A stretch of 64,000 nt of DNA from Bdellovibrionales bacterium (GCA_018266295.1 JAFEAQ010000014.1:121851-185850), one strand, 5' to 3'. Shown: positions 35,134 to 44,813, counted from the first letter of the stretch. The notes: a model not told the origin generated them from the sequence alone. A program made the numbers and translations.

Positions 35134-35768
35134 GAACGCGTCTCCGCATAAGTTCTTAAAATCGCTCGCACCGGTGAAGCATCCGCGCCCTCAATCTTGA
35201 GTGGCAAAGCAATCAGTTCGTATATGCCCTCAGGCGCTTTATCCAAAACAATACCTTCTAAAATTGCCATATCATGGCTATGCACCGCCAAGTGGCTTTC
35301 CAAAGTCTGATCTGTTTCCGGATCAATCGAAGGAGTATCAATCCCAACCAGACGCACGCCTTTCTCATGCAAGTAATTTACGAGGCTTGCCGAGAGAGAA
35401 TTAAAATCACCATTCCAGGTGTAAGGGTTCGGGAACGATTTGGTTTTAAACAAAACACGCGGTGCCTGAATCGCTTTGCCTTTAAGATCAGCAATCTGCA
35501 AGCGCGCCCCACGAGCAACCGAAACTTCGATGACCTGCGCTTTTCCAAGGTAAAAATCCAAAGAGCGCGTGGCAATGCCTTCAGAACGAGGTGCGTAATG
35601 ATTGGGGGCATCGGTGTGTGCGCCCAAATGCACCGTCGTCGTGATCTTTGAGAGTGTCAAATGCTGCCCCTGATCGGTGCTCATGACAAACTCTTCACTG
35701 AAAGGCGTATCCCCCGGGAATACCGCCAACCGAGGATTGATAGCCGGAGTGATATCGATAATTTCCAA
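35130..35768 (-). CDS. kynB: Arylformamidase (kynurenine formamidase)
   Basis: A 212-residue cyclase-family metallohydrolase that splits N-formylkynurenine to kynurenine and formate. The metal motif H-x-G-x-H-x-D-A-P-x-H is present (HLGAHTDAPNHY), followed by GIDTPSIDP and the late H-S-H-D. The start is TTG at 35768, preceded by AGAGG; there is no ATG in a better position. First gene of the minus-strand operon, with 61 nt to the divergent plus-strand genes. Confidence 0.94.
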   Translation of the reverse strand: MEIIDITPAINPRLAVFPGDTPFSEEFVMSTDQGQHLTLSKITTTVHLGAHTDAPNHYAPRSEGIATRSLDFYLGKAQVIEVSVARGARLQIADLKGKAIQAPRVLFKTKSFPNPYTWNGDFNSLSASLVNYLHEKGVRLVGIDTPSIDPETDQTLESHLAVHSHDMAILEGIVLDKAPEGIYELIALPLKIEGADASPVRAILRTYAETRS

Positions 35769-35829
35769 TCTTGCCTCTCACTTCACATCGAGATAACCTT
35801 GAGCCGCTTATTCTACAAGGCAGGCTTCT

Positions 35830-36642
35830 ATGGTGAAAGAGAAAATGACGAAAGATAATAAGATAAATACCCTTTATTGGGCCGATGTGCTGCAGGTCGC
35901 CAGACTCAATCACACACCAATTCCGCAGATCAGCAAGGAAATCACGTCCTTTTCCCGCGCAGAAGCTTACACCATTCAAGAGCTGCAAATGAAGGCCTGC
36001 CTAGAAAGCGGAGAAACTCAAGTTGGCTGGAAAATGGGACTTACTTCGGAGGCAAAACGCCGCCAGATGAACCTCGATTCACCGCTCTATGGATTTCTGA
36101 CGAACAAGATGCAAGTTGCTGACGGCGGCGTGTTTCCGCTCGAGGGCTCCATTCACCCAAAGATCGAGCCTGAAATCGCGTTTTTGATCTCAAAAGACCT
36201 CGCCGGAAACGTCACTCGGGAACAGGTTCTTGCAGCCTGTGGTGGTGTTGCCAGTGCGCTCGAAATCTTAGATTCACGCTACACAGAATTTAAATACTTC
36301 TCGATGGAAGATGTGATCGCCGACAACTCGTCATCTTCAGATTTCGTCGTAGGTCCTTGGGTGAAGGATTTTAAAAACATCGACCTCATCCATTTGAAAA
36401 TGGAAATGTTTGTTGATGGAAAGCCGGTGCAAACTGGCATTTCCAAAGACATCTCAGGCGATCCCGTAGCTTCTGTGATTCAGCTCTGCGCACTGCTGGC
36501 AGAACGCGATCAAGTTCTAAAAGCCGGCAGCATTGTTCTTGCCGGAGCAGCCACAGCTGCTGAGATGCTCAAACCTGGAATGAAAGTTTCATTGAACGTA
36601 GATCAATTGCCACCTGTTTCTGTGACTGTGAAGGGAAATTAA
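35830..36642 (+). CDS. 4-Oxalocrotonate decarboxylase
   Basis: A 270-residue member of the fumarylacetoacetase-like hydratase/decarboxylase family (MhpD/DmpH/NbaG). In the aminomuconate route it decarboxylates 4-oxalocrotonate to 2-oxopent-4-enoate. Metal ligands are the Glu pair in PKIEPEIAFLI and Glu in ALEILDSRYTEF. The sister hydratase (DmpE type) is very similar, but the context of a RidA deaminase favours the decarboxylase. Starts at ATG 35830; ATG 35845 is also possible. Begins the plus-strand half of the cluster. Confidence 0.85.
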   Translation: MVKEKMTKDNKINTLYWADVLQVARLNHTPIPQISKEITSFSRAEAYTIQELQMKACLESGETQVGWKMGLTSEAKRRQMNLDSPLYGFLTNKMQVADGGVFPLEGSIHPKIEPEIAFLISKDLAGNVTREQVLAACGGVASALEILDSRYTEFKYFSMEDVIADNSSSSDFVVGPWVKDFKNIDLIHLKMEMFVDGKPVQTGISKDISGDPVASVIQLCALLAERDQVLKAGSIVLAGAATAAEMLKPGMKVSLNVDQLPPVSVTVKGN

Positions 36643-36644
36643 AA

Positions 36645-37901
36645 ATGTCATTAGCTGATGCTCGCGCCCTCGATCAAAAAGACCCTCTTAAGAATTTCCG
36701 TGATGAATTTATTTTCCCAGAAACTCCTAGCGGTCAGCCGCCCATGTACTTTGCCGGCCACTCCTTAGGCTTGATGCCGAAGAAGGCTGACACCTACATC
36801 AATCAAGAATTGAAAGCTTGGGGTAAATACGGCGTTGAAGGCCACTTCGAAGGCGATCATCCTTGGCTCCCGTACCACGAAAACATCACAGCAAGCTTTG
36901 CCCGCCTTGTGGGCGCCGAAAATGAAGAAGTTGTTGCGATGAATACTCTGACGGTCAACTTGCACCTTTTGATGGTGAGCTTCTACCGTCCGACAAAATC
37001 CCGTTTCAAAATCTTAATCGAAGCAAATACTTTCCCGTCGGATAAGTACGCTGTGGATTCTCAGGCACGCTTCCACGGTTTTGATCCGCGCGAAGCCGTT
37101 GTTGAGATTAAACCACGCGCGGGTGAAGCTCATTTGCGCGAAGAAGATCTGCTGCAGAAAATGCAAGACCTCGGCGAATCGCTTTGTCTTGTGATGCTTG
37201 GCAACTGTAATTATCTTTCAGGCCAATGCTTTCCATTTAGCAAGATTACCGAGAAAGCCCACAGTGTGGGTGCTGTCGCAGGATTTAATCTCGCTCACGG
37301 CGCAGGGAACTTACTCTTGCAACTTCATGACTGGAATGTCGACTTTGCTGTTTGGTGTTCTTACAAGTACCTGAACGCAGGACCTGGCGGTATTGCCGGA
37401 GCCTTCGTTCATAAAAAACATCTTGGCTCAAAAACTCTGCCACGCTTTGAAGGCTGGTGGGGGCAGAATAAGAGCACGCGCTTTAAAATGGGCCCGGACT
37501 TCGACGCGATTCCAACTGTCGAAGCTTGGCAGCTTAGCAACCCGCCGATCTTCCAGCTCGCAAGCCTTCGCGCTTCCATGGAGCTTTTTGACAAAGCCAC
37601 CATCAAAGGCCTGCGCGAAAAAGGCGACAAGCTCACAAGCTATTTCGAAAACCAAATCCGCACGGAACTTGAAGGCCAAGTAGAAATCGTCACTCCACCA
37701 TTGCCACAACGTGGATCCATGCTGTGTTTGCGCTTCAAAGAATCACCACGCGCTTGGGCCGGTAAATTGCGCGAGCGTGGTGCCTTCGTCGATTTCCGCG
37801 AGCCAGATATCATTCGCGCGACACCAGTTCCTTTGTACAACAACCACGAAGACATCTACCGCCTAGTTCAGACCTTTAAAGAGGTCATGCATGGCAAATA
37901 A
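36645..37901 (+). CDS. kynU: Kynureninase
   Basis: A 418-residue PLP enzyme splitting kynurenine or 3-hydroxykynurenine to anthranilate or 3-hydroxyanthranilate plus alanine. Seen: YFAGHSLGLMP near residue 35, the PLP-site D-x-A-V-W-C-S-Y-K-Y-L-N segment with the Schiff-base Lys, followed by AGPGGIAGAFVH, and RFEGWWG. Length is normal for the animal/bacterial family. The start follows the decarboxylase stop by 2 nt; the end overlaps kmo by 11 nt. Confidence 0.96.
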   Translation: MSLADARALDQKDPLKNFRDEFIFPETPSGQPPMYFAGHSLGLMPKKADTYINQELKAWGKYGVEGHFEGDHPWLPYHENITASFARLVGAENEEVVAMNTLTVNLHLLMVSFYRPTKSRFKILIEANTFPSDKYAVDSQARFHGFDPREAVVEIKPRAGEAHLREEDLLQKMQDLGESLCLVMLGNCNYLSGQCFPFSKITEKAHSVGAVAGFNLAHGAGNLLLQLHDWNVDFAVWCSYKYLNAGPGGIAGAFVHKKHLGSKTLPRFEGWWGQNKSTRFKMGPDFDAIPTVEAWQLSNPPIFQLASLRASMELFDKATIKGLREKGDKLTSYFENQIRTELEGQVEIVTPPLPQRGSMLCLRFKESPRAWAGKLRERGAFVDFREPDIIRATPVPLYNNHEDIYRLVQTFKEVMHGK

Positions 37902-39228
37902 AATCACGATCATTGGCGCAGGACTTGTCGGCTCTTTATGGGCCGTGCTTTTGCGCAAAAGAGGCATCGACGTCACCGTCTTTGAAAAGCGCGCAGACCC
38001 TCGCTTAAGCCACTCCGAGGCTGGCCGCTCGATCAACTTGGTAATCACTTCCCGAGGCGTCAACGCGCTTGATAAAGCGGGTCTTCTGCAAAAGGCCCTC
38101 GAGCTTGCGGTCCCCGTCTATGGCCGTATGATTCACCCAAAAACCGGCGACCTCGTTTATCAGCCCTATGGCAAAGAAAGCGAACGCAATCTTTCCATTT
38201 CCCGCAGTGCCTTGAATCAGTTTCTGATCGAAGAGGCCGAGCATGCAGGCGCGAAGGTTTACTTTCAGCATTCTTTAGAAAATATCGATTTCAAAAACAA
38301 GATCGTCACTTTTGGCGGCGGCGAAAAGCACTCTTACGATGTTCTTTTCGGAACCGATGGCGCCGGCAGCGCCGTTAGAAAACAGATGGCCCAGCAAAAT
38401 CTGACGAGTGAAACGACGGAGTGGTTGCCGGCAGATTACAAAGAGCTCTTCTTGCCGGCTCCGAACTCCCTTGATAAAAAAGCTCTGCATATTTGGCCAC
38501 GCGGCTCGCATATGATGATGGCGCTTGCAAACCTCGACGACAGTTTTACGATGACTCTGTATCTGCCAAAGGGTCAGCGTCCAGTCAGCTTTGAAAATAT
38601 TAAAAACACAAAAGACGTCGAGAATTTATTCAAGAACGAATTCCCAGATGCTATTCCGATGATGCCTCACTATCTCGAAGACTTTGAAAAGAATCCGCAA
38701 GGAGCGCTCGGCACTGTCCGTTGCACAAAGTGGGTCTTTGATAACTCGGTGGCTCTGATGGGCGATGCGGCTCATGCGATTGTTCCATTCTTTGGCCAAG
38801 GCATGAACTCCGGTTTTGAAGACTGTACGAACTTACTTGCCATCTTAGATCGTACAAATAACGACTGGTCAAAAGCATTGGCAGAGTATGATCAAATGCA
38901 ACGTCCGAATGCCAATGCGATTGCCGATATGGCGATTGAAAACTGGTATGAGATGAGCGAAAAAGTTGCGGATCCGCAATTCCAATTACGCAAAAAGATC
39001 GAAGGCCTACTCGAGAAGAACTTCCCGGCACTCTTTAAGTCTCGCTACGGTATGGTGACTTATACTCTGATTCCTTACCACCTAGTTCAGCAAGCAGGCC
39101 GCTTACAGGATCAAGTTCTTGCGGAGCTCATGACTGGAATTAAATCCGCCGACGATGTGTCGCTTGAAAAAGCAGAAACCGTACTGAGAAAGACCTACGA
39201 GCCTTTCCTGAAACAGCACGGTTTATAA
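37891..39228 (+). CDS. kmo: Kynurenine 3-monooxygenase
   Basis: A 445-residue FAD-dependent aromatic hydroxylase making 3-hydroxykynurenine with NADPH and O2. The Rossmann start (IIGAGLVGSLWAVLLRKRG) at residue 7, GRSINLVITSRGV near 50, the FAD-binding DG motif (GTDGAGSAVRK) and MGDAAHAIVPFFGQGMNSGFED near residue 290 are all classical. The C-terminal region from about 390 is hydrophobic-poor compared with eukaryotic KMO, so the protein looks soluble. Having KMO is what directs kynurenine to 3-hydroxyanthranilate here. Confidence 0.97.
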   Translation: MANKITIIGAGLVGSLWAVLLRKRGIDVTVFEKRADPRLSHSEAGRSINLVITSRGVNALDKAGLLQKALELAVPVYGRMIHPKTGDLVYQPYGKESERNLSISRSALNQFLIEEAEHAGAKVYFQHSLENIDFKNKIVTFGGGEKHSYDVLFGTDGAGSAVRKQMAQQNLTSETTEWLPADYKELFLPAPNSLDKKALHIWPRGSHMMMALANLDDSFTMTLYLPKGQRPVSFENIKNTKDVENLFKNEFPDAIPMMPHYLEDFEKNPQGALGTVRCTKWVFDNSVALMGDAAHAIVPFFGQGMNSGFEDCTNLLAILDRTNNDWSKALAEYDQMQRPNANAIADMAIENWYEMSEKVADPQFQLRKKIEGLLEKNFPALFKSRYGMVTYTLIPYHLVQQAGRLQDQVLAELMTGIKSADDVSLEKAETVLRKTYEPFLKQHGL

Positions 39229-39258
39229 ATACAGGGCTTTGTAAAAAGCCCTTGCTCA

Positions 39259-39639
39259 CTAACGACTCAGCAAACAACCCATTGTGAACGGAGCGCCTCT
39301 GCCGAGGTCCAATTGACCAAAGAAGGTGCCATCAGTTCTTCTATTGATTGAAAGATGGATCTTTTTATCAGCTCTGAGGCCGTTGCTAGTACCCTCGCAA
39401 GTGATAGAGTCATCGTCATTCGTGCATTGATCAAAGGTAAGAGTTTCGTAGTTGTAGATACCACGGCCTGCGTATGAGTTTGTAACGGCATTGCCATTTT
39501 TCTCATCGAGGTGGATATTAATCGCTCGCTGGAAAACGTTACAGTCTACGCGAATCGCCCACCAGATCTCTGGACCTGCAGCAAAGCTAGAGTGACTAAA
39601 AAGAACTGTCGCTAAAACAAGAAGCATTTTGGTTTTCAT
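39259..39639 (-). CDS. Small exported protein, unknown
   Basis: A 126-residue protein with a signal peptide ending FAA-G near residue 21. The mature chain has four cysteines (V-D-C-N, D-Q-C-T, I-T-C-E and M-G-C at the end), consistent with two disulphides in the periplasm. No family recognised. GGAGG precedes the ATG. It is convergent with kmo. Confidence 0.7.
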   Translation of the reverse strand: MKTKMLLVLATVLFSHSSFAAGPEIWWAIRVDCNVFQRAINIHLDEKNGNAVTNSYAGRGIYNYETLTFDQCTNDDDSITCEGTSNGLRADKKIHLSINRRTDGTFFGQLDLGRGAPFTMGCLLSR

Positions 39640-39709
39640 GAAACCTCCCTTGCCAGCGTTTTTAGCTCTCTTGGTAAAATAGGTAAAATAAAATTAAGAT
39701 AACCATATC

Positions 39710-39725
39710 ATAGGCATATACCTAT
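39710..39725. promoter_or_regulatory. Imperfect palindrome in AT-rich divergent region
   Basis: ATAGGCATATACCTAT is a 16-bp palindrome with one mismatched pair, in the 228-bp AT-rich gap between two divergent genes at 39639 and 39868. It could be an operator; nothing else identifies the regulator. Confidence 0.3.
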
Positions 39726-39867
39726 AGTTAAAAATGTTTGCATTTCCGCATGGAAACGCCATCTCTAAATCTGCCACAAGACGCTTTCTTTCATCTCGGA
39801 AATGTTTCTTCACACGAGCGAACTTCTTCCGTTTTATCTCTCTCAACATCGTGAAAATACTTAAGAT

Positions 39868-40698
39868 ATGAAATCACATGTATTTTGGATACTCTCATGG
39901 TTATGGCTAGTGCCGTGGCACGCTCACGCACAGGAAATCACTCCTTTTCAAGAAAAGTTCTATCTTCAGATGGGTTATTTCTTACCGGAGTTTGACTCTA
40001 ACACCCGCGTCGACAACAGATTGATCGAACGCGGAACCGATTTGCATCTGGAAGACCGGCTGGGTCTTAACAAAACTCAAACTCTGCTGTGGGGAAGTGC
40101 CACATGGAGATTTGCTCCGAATCACCGGGTGCAAGTGGGGCTCTTTGACTTCAATCGCCACGGCGATCGAGTCATCAATGAAGAAATCCATATCGGCGAT
40201 AAAGTCTATCCGATTGGTGCTGAACTCACCACGGATCTGAAATTCCGCGTAATTCCTATCAGCTACATGTACTCTTTCACCCAAGATGCGCAGTTTGAAT
40301 TCGCAGGATACATTGGTTTGCAATGGTCCAAGATTAACTTCAATGTTGCCGGCAGTATCACAACCAATCCTTCCGACTTTAATAAGAACGCCGAGGCCGA
40401 TGCCGATGCACCACTGCCAGTGGTGGGCGTTGACGGGAATTACTTCTTTACTCCTCAATGGAGTGTCGGTGGCAACCTCGGAGCCTTCATTTATAAACTC
40501 AAAGCCACAGGTATGTATTATCAAGGCACCGTCACAACAGCGACAATTGACGGCGGCTATTGGTTCTCAAACAACGTCGGTGTAGGCCTCGCCGTCAACT
40601 ATTTCAAATTCGATGTAGATGTCACGAAAGATTCCTGGGACGGAAAATTCACCTATCAATACTGGGGCCCGCAGCTTTATCTGACCGGCCGCTTTTAG
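39868..40698 (+). CDS. Outer-membrane beta-barrel protein
   Basis: A 276-residue protein with a signal peptide (about 1-21, AHA-Q). The mature chain shows barrel strands (FYLQMGYFLP, GSATWRFAPNHRVQVGLFDF, QFEFAGYIGLQW, QYWGPQLYLTGRF) and ends in Arg-Phe, a typical outer-membrane insertion signal. Acidic and Asn-rich loops fit a surface-exposed barrel. OmpW-like folds are possible; no motif settles it. Confidence 0.7.
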   Translation: MKSHVFWILSWLWLVPWHAHAQEITPFQEKFYLQMGYFLPEFDSNTRVDNRLIERGTDLHLEDRLGLNKTQTLLWGSATWRFAPNHRVQVGLFDFNRHGDRVINEEIHIGDKVYPIGAELTTDLKFRVIPISYMYSFTQDAQFEFAGYIGLQWSKINFNVAGSITTNPSDFNKNAEADADAPLPVVGVDGNYFFTPQWSVGGNLGAFIYKLKATGMYYQGTVTTATIDGGYWFSNNVGVGLAVNYFKFDVDVTKDSWDGKFTYQYWGPQLYLTGRF

Positions 40699-40735
40699 TA
40701 AGAAAATATAGCGGGGAAAATTTAGAATCTTGTTA

Positions 40736-41629
40736 TTAGCAAGGAATCAGTTTCGGCAGCAGTTCCTCCGGAGGCTGTGTCGTCCAAAGACTCAGCACAT
40801 AACCACCGCCACCAGAGCCCGTTGGCTTCACGGCGACAGCACCTGCCTTCTTCAGCATCTCCATATGGGTCTGCGGAGCCCCTTCGGTCAGACCCCAGCG
40901 CTCAAACACTTCACCGGCACTTTCAATGCCTGCTTTTAAAAGCTCTAAAGATTTTGCCTCATCAGGATCTGTCAGAGCTTTTTCACACATGGCAACCGCT
41001 GTGCGCATTTGCCCATCGATTGCCGAACCAAGCTCTGGATTGCCAGCGATCAGTTCTTTTACTTTATTCACGCATTCAAGAGTCACGCCTCTTTTACCAG
41101 AATAAGAAATATACCAGTGCGGAGTCCATTGCAGATTCAGCACCTTGCGCTCGCCACCTCGTTGATAGTGTAAGCCTTGGCCACTTAAAGAGACGGCGAT
41201 ATCGACACCACTGCTTTCGCCGTGGAAAAGATTTTCCAGCGTGCGAGCAAACTCAAACATTTCTTCTTCTTTTACGACATTCAAAAAATGAAGCCATTTT
41301 GTAAGTGCCACACAAAGGGCCGCTGAAGCCCCCATCCCAGCACCCACCGGAATCGAGCTTTTCAGCGTCAAATCGCCAACCAGCGAAGTGCGCGAGATTT
41401 TTTTAATTTCACAGGCGCGCTCCAACACGCCCCACACCAGGAGCTGCAACTCTTCACCGTGCTCACCATGCAAATACAAATTCAATGCCTTTGAGTCCGC
41501 CGGGCACGCATAGCTCAAATCTAAAACACGTGAACGCAATGGGAATACCAAGGCCGGAACTCCGCGCAAAACCGCGTGTTCACCAGCTAAAATCCACTTA
41601 CCAGGCACTTGGGTCGAAAATGTTTTCAT
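40736..41629 (-). CDS. Mevalonate kinase
   Basis: A GHMP kinase of about 297 residues from ATG 41629 (GGAG 6 nt upstream); a longer frame from 41677 overlaps mvaD and starts with no kinase-like sequence. It phosphorylates mevalonate at C5. Seen: motif 1 (PGKWILAGEHAVLRGVPAL), the ATP loop (PVGAGMGASAALC), the S-S-G-V-D motif (HGESSGVDIAV) and motif 3 (KPTGSGGGGYVLSL). Last gene of the mevalonate operon. Confidence 0.92.
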   Translation of the reverse strand: MKTFSTQVPGKWILAGEHAVLRGVPALVFPLRSRVLDLSYACPADSKALNLYLHGEHGEELQLLVWGVLERACEIKKISRTSLVGDLTLKSSIPVGAGMGASAALCVALTKWLHFLNVVKEEEMFEFARTLENLFHGESSGVDIAVSLSGQGLHYQRGGERKVLNLQWTPHWYISYSGKRGVTLECVNKVKELIAGNPELGSAIDGQMRTAVAMCEKALTDPDEAKSLELLKAGIESAGEVFERWGLTEGAPQTHMEMLKKAGAVAVKPTGSGGGGYVLSLWTTQPPEELLPKLIPC

Positions 41630-41667
41630 TGCTGCTCCAGTTACGGCCCTCCAGGCCTCCACACTGC

Positions 41668-42624
41668 CTACGAACAAATCACTCTAAAGTGTTGCTGCCA
41701 ATGATTTTCTTGAGTTTTGGCCATTTCTTTTTGATCCTCGCGCCATAGGAAATGCACATTCGCGCCTGCATCCATCGTTACAAGCGGGCCATCGCCCTGC
41801 TCTTTCCAGAATTGCAGAATCTCTTCAAGAACCTTCTGTGAACCCGCGGTCATATACATAAACGGTGGTGCACAGGTTGCAAACAGTGCGTGCATATCCC
41901 AGAACTCCGCCCACACCACATCAAAACTGGTTTTCCAATCTTGAGATCGCAAAGCAAAGTTCAGTTCTTTCATACGCTTCTCAACGCGCTCAATACGTCC
42001 TGGGAAAAGCGAGCTTTTCGCCACGAGCTTATGCGCCTCGCTGGAAGATACTTCTTTCTTACCAGCCTCAACGATGATCACTTGATGCAATAGTTTCTTG
42101 TACGGAAATTCAATCGGCTCGGCATACTCAGCCGCCCACAAAGCCCAAGGCGTGTACAAAGACCTGCAAGAAGAACCAGAACCTTGGCGGCTAAAGCCTG
42201 ACAGCGTTCGCATATCTTCGCCAAAGCCTTGGGGGTTGATTTGCTGAAACATCTTCGCAGCAGCCAAGGTCAGGGCCGCGAAACTAGAAGCGGAGCTCGC
42301 AAGGCCACAGTCTGAAGGAAAATTATTCGCAGATTCCACGAGAAAACTCTGCTCAATGCCCCACTGTTTTTTCAAAAACTGCAGGTGCGCAAGAAAACGA
42401 GTCTGGCCCTTTTCAGATAAGCGCATCGGTTCAAACTCATCTCCCTCAAGTGCAGACCAAGTGTCTTGACTGCCGATTTGCGGAGTAAGCCTCACCGACG
42501 TACGCAAGTGATCCAAAGTGTAAGACAAAGACGCGTTCGTCGGAATATTTCCAGAGGTTTGGGTCTTCCCCATGTATTTAATCAACGCGATATTTGAAGG
42601 AGCAGAAGCCATCACTGATTGCAT
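41668..42624 (-). CDS. mvaD: Diphosphomevalonate decarboxylase
   Basis: A 318-residue GHMP-fold enzyme making isopentenyl diphosphate from 5-diphosphomevalonate with ATP and loss of CO2. Signature segments: APSNIALIKYMGK near the N-terminus, NNFPSDCGLASSASSFAAL, RQGSGSSCRSLYTPW with the Ser-Gly-Ser and Arg, and TMDAGANVHFLW with the catalytic Asp region. AAGGAT precedes the ATG. Two nt after the phosphomevalonate kinase gene. Confidence 0.94.
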   Translation of the reverse strand: MQSVMASAPSNIALIKYMGKTQTSGNIPTNASLSYTLDHLRTSVRLTPQIGSQDTWSALEGDEFEPMRLSEKGQTRFLAHLQFLKKQWGIEQSFLVESANNFPSDCGLASSASSFAALTLAAAKMFQQINPQGFGEDMRTLSGFSRQGSGSSCRSLYTPWALWAAEYAEPIEFPYKKLLHQVIIVEAGKKEVSSSEAHKLVAKSSLFPGRIERVEKRMKELNFALRSQDWKTSFDVVWAEFWDMHALFATCAPPFMYMTAGSQKVLEEILQFWKEQGDGPLVTMDAGANVHFLWREDQKEMAKTQENHWQQHFRVICS

Positions 42625-42626
42625 AA

Positions 42627-43505
42627 TTAATCCTTCACCAGAATCTCAAGACCGTGGCTCAGATCTTTTGAAGTCACATAGTTTTTAAACGGATCGGCGT
42701 GTTTCTTATCAAAAACCACCAGCACCACATCCGCACCCAAAGCGCCACAGCCCTTCACGGCAAGCACGCCTGGTTTTTGCGAAAGCTCTTTACAGAATTC
42801 CTGAGTGTAAGGCGCCACAAAGCCCAACGCCGCAAGAGCCTTCGCATTGTCCTGAATCCCCGCGACGAATTCGCCAGAATCCCCGCTCGTCAGCGAAGCT
42901 CGAATCTTTGCTAGAGCCGCCTCTATACCAGAGGCATCAAAATCCGCGAGGGCTTTTAAATGTTCATGAGTTGGCAATTTCTTACCCGTCGGGATCAAAG
43001 CAAAATCAATATCTGAAAAAGTCCAGCCATAGACGCCGACATGTCCGGTGTTGCGTTCAAAAAACGTCAGCGACCCTTTATACTGAGCCACCAGATCCGC
43101 GCCACTCGGGCGATAGCCTTCGCCGCTCCAAGCGTATTTCCAGTACGACTCTAAAAGACGCGATATACTCAAAGACTTTAACGTTTCAAGTTCACAGGAC
43201 TCGCGCCACTCATTAAAAACAAACGCCGCCAGGAATTGAGCCGTTGAAGCTCCCCAGCCGCCACGACCCTCATGAGGATCGACGAATTTTAAATCATATC
43301 TAGAGAAAAAAGCTTGGTGATCCGCGATCAGTTTTCCGGCCGGAGATTCCGGGTGAATTCCTTCGGCTTTGCCAGTTCCAGGTTTTGTATGCAGTTCAAA
43401 GCGCGGCTTTGAAGTGAAAAGCAGACTAGGTCCACCCTTCATTGCCAGGTACTCACCTGCTAAAAAACTTTTTCCCGGAACCGTGAAAACCAAGGACGAA
43501 GACAA
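42627..43505 (-). CDS. Phosphomevalonate kinase-like GHMP kinase
   Basis: A 292-residue GHMP kinase. Motif 1 is PGKSFLAGEYLAMKGGPSLL, which fits phosphomevalonate kinases that have GEY rather than GEH; the ATP loop is GRGGWGASTAQ; a later SGADLVAQYKG fits the substrate site; motif 3 is KGCGALGADVVLV. The shape, short length and place between mvaA and mvaD make it the expected second kinase. The start is TTG with AGGAG 6 nt upstream. Confidence 0.88.
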   Translation of the reverse strand: MSSSLVFTVPGKSFLAGEYLAMKGGPSLLFTSKPRFELHTKPGTGKAEGIHPESPAGKLIADHQAFFSRYDLKFVDPHEGRGGWGASTAQFLAAFVFNEWRESCELETLKSLSISRLLESYWKYAWSGEGYRPSGADLVAQYKGSLTFFERNTGHVGVYGWTFSDIDFALIPTGKKLPTHEHLKALADFDASGIEAALAKIRASLTSGDSGEFVAGIQDNAKALAALGFVAPYTQEFCKELSQKPGVLAVKGCGALGADVVLVVFDKKHADPFKNYVTSKDLSHGLEILVKD

Positions 43506-43514
43506 AGCAGACTC

Positions 43515-44813
43515 CTACTGAGAAATCTGCTTATCGGAAGCACGCAATTCACGCAGAACTTCAATCGCATTGCTCAAAGAAATTCTCTTACGGATCGCAA
43601 GGATCTCTTCGAGTTTTTTGACAACGATAGGAATCTCGCGCTCTTCAGCGCCAGCCCCCAATGTCAGGTTCTTAATGTGCAACTTCATGTGACCTTCAAT
43701 GATCCCCACCGTCGTAAGAGCCTTCAAAGCACCTAAGTTCTGAACAAGCCCCACAGCCGCCATCACGCGAGAAAGTTCATTTGCAGACTCTACTCCGAGC
43801 ATCTTCATGCACAAAGCGGCTGTTGGATGAAGCGTTGTTACGCCCCCCACAGTGCCCACAACCAGCGGAGCCTGAAATACGCCCACAAGCTTGTTTCCAT
43901 CGCGCTTCCATTTTGTAATAGAGCGATACTGCCCGTCACGAGCCGCATAAGCATGAATCCCCGCCTCCACCGCGCGCCAGTCATTACCGGTCGCAATCAA
44001 GATCGGATCAATCCCGTTTAAGACACCTTTGTTGTTGGTTGCCGCACGGTAAGGATCTTGCTGAGCAAACAAAGAAGCCTCTTCAATTTTCTGAGCAAGG
44101 TCCGCTTCGATGTCATTCAATACCACCACCGCACGAGTCACTTTCGTGTCGACGAGGTTTGAAAGAATACACATCGTTACTTTTTCGCCGGTGAACTGCT
44201 CAATCGGCTCTTTCAAGAATTCACAAACTTGATTGATGATGTTCGCACCCATCGCATCGCACGGATTCATCATTACATGCACAACTGCCATATCTTGGCC
44301 GTCACCACGAGGCACGCGGCGAACAGTGATATCTGTCACGCCACCACCACGACGAACAAGGCCGAAGGCTACTTCACGATTTGAAATTTCAATCAGGTAA
44401 TTTTTCTGAGAAAGAAGAGCCTTCTCAAAAGCAGCATAATCTTTTACAAGAGCGCACTGGATTTGACCGATGATATCAGCGCCCACAACCTCCGTTGTGA
44501 TTTCGCCGATCTCACGAATCCATTTTGCCGTTTTGCTGGCAGCTGCGACGATGGACGTCTCTTCAACCGCCATGGGGATCGCGTAGTCTTTGCCATCGAT
44601 ACGAAAATTCGTTGCCACTCCCAACGGAACTTGGAAGTAGCCAATCACATTTTCAATAAACTTTTCGCCCAAGCTGTGGTCTTTCAAACCACCCTTGTCG
44701 AGGAATTCAATATCACGGGATTCCAGCGTCCCGGTTTCTTCAAGAGCCGCCAAACGTTCGCGGCGTGTGAGTTTTGAGAAGCCTTTAAAAATATCACTTA
44801 ACGTGCGTGCCAT
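43515..44813 (-). CDS. mvaA: HMG-CoA reductase, class II type
   Basis: A 432-residue reductase from ATG 44813 (GAGG upstream), overlapping the end of idi by 16 nt. It lacks the membrane domain of class I. Class II landmarks: ENVIGYFQVPLGVATNF near residue 57, the catalytic Glu in AVEETSIVAAAS, the Asn/Lys pair in NKGVLNGID, GNDWRAVEAG with the catalytic Asp, VGTVGGVTTLHP and the catalytic His in EGHMKLHIKNL. It reduces HMG-CoA to mevalonate; the cofactor (NADH or NADPH) is not certain from sequence. Confidence 0.95.
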   Translation of the reverse strand: MARTLSDIFKGFSKLTRRERLAALEETGTLESRDIEFLDKGGLKDHSLGEKFIENVIGYFQVPLGVATNFRIDGKDYAIPMAVEETSIVAAASKTAKWIREIGEITTEVVGADIIGQIQCALVKDYAAFEKALLSQKNYLIEISNREVAFGLVRRGGGVTDITVRRVPRGDGQDMAVVHVMMNPCDAMGANIINQVCEFLKEPIEQFTGEKVTMCILSNLVDTKVTRAVVVLNDIEADLAQKIEEASLFAQQDPYRAATNNKGVLNGIDPILIATGNDWRAVEAGIHAYAARDGQYRSITKWKRDGNKLVGVFQAPLVVGTVGGVTTLHPTAALCMKMLGVESANELSRVMAAVGLVQNLGALKALTTVGIIEGHMKLHIKNLTLGAGAEEREIPIVVKKLEEILAIRKRISLSNAIEVLRELRASDKQISQ

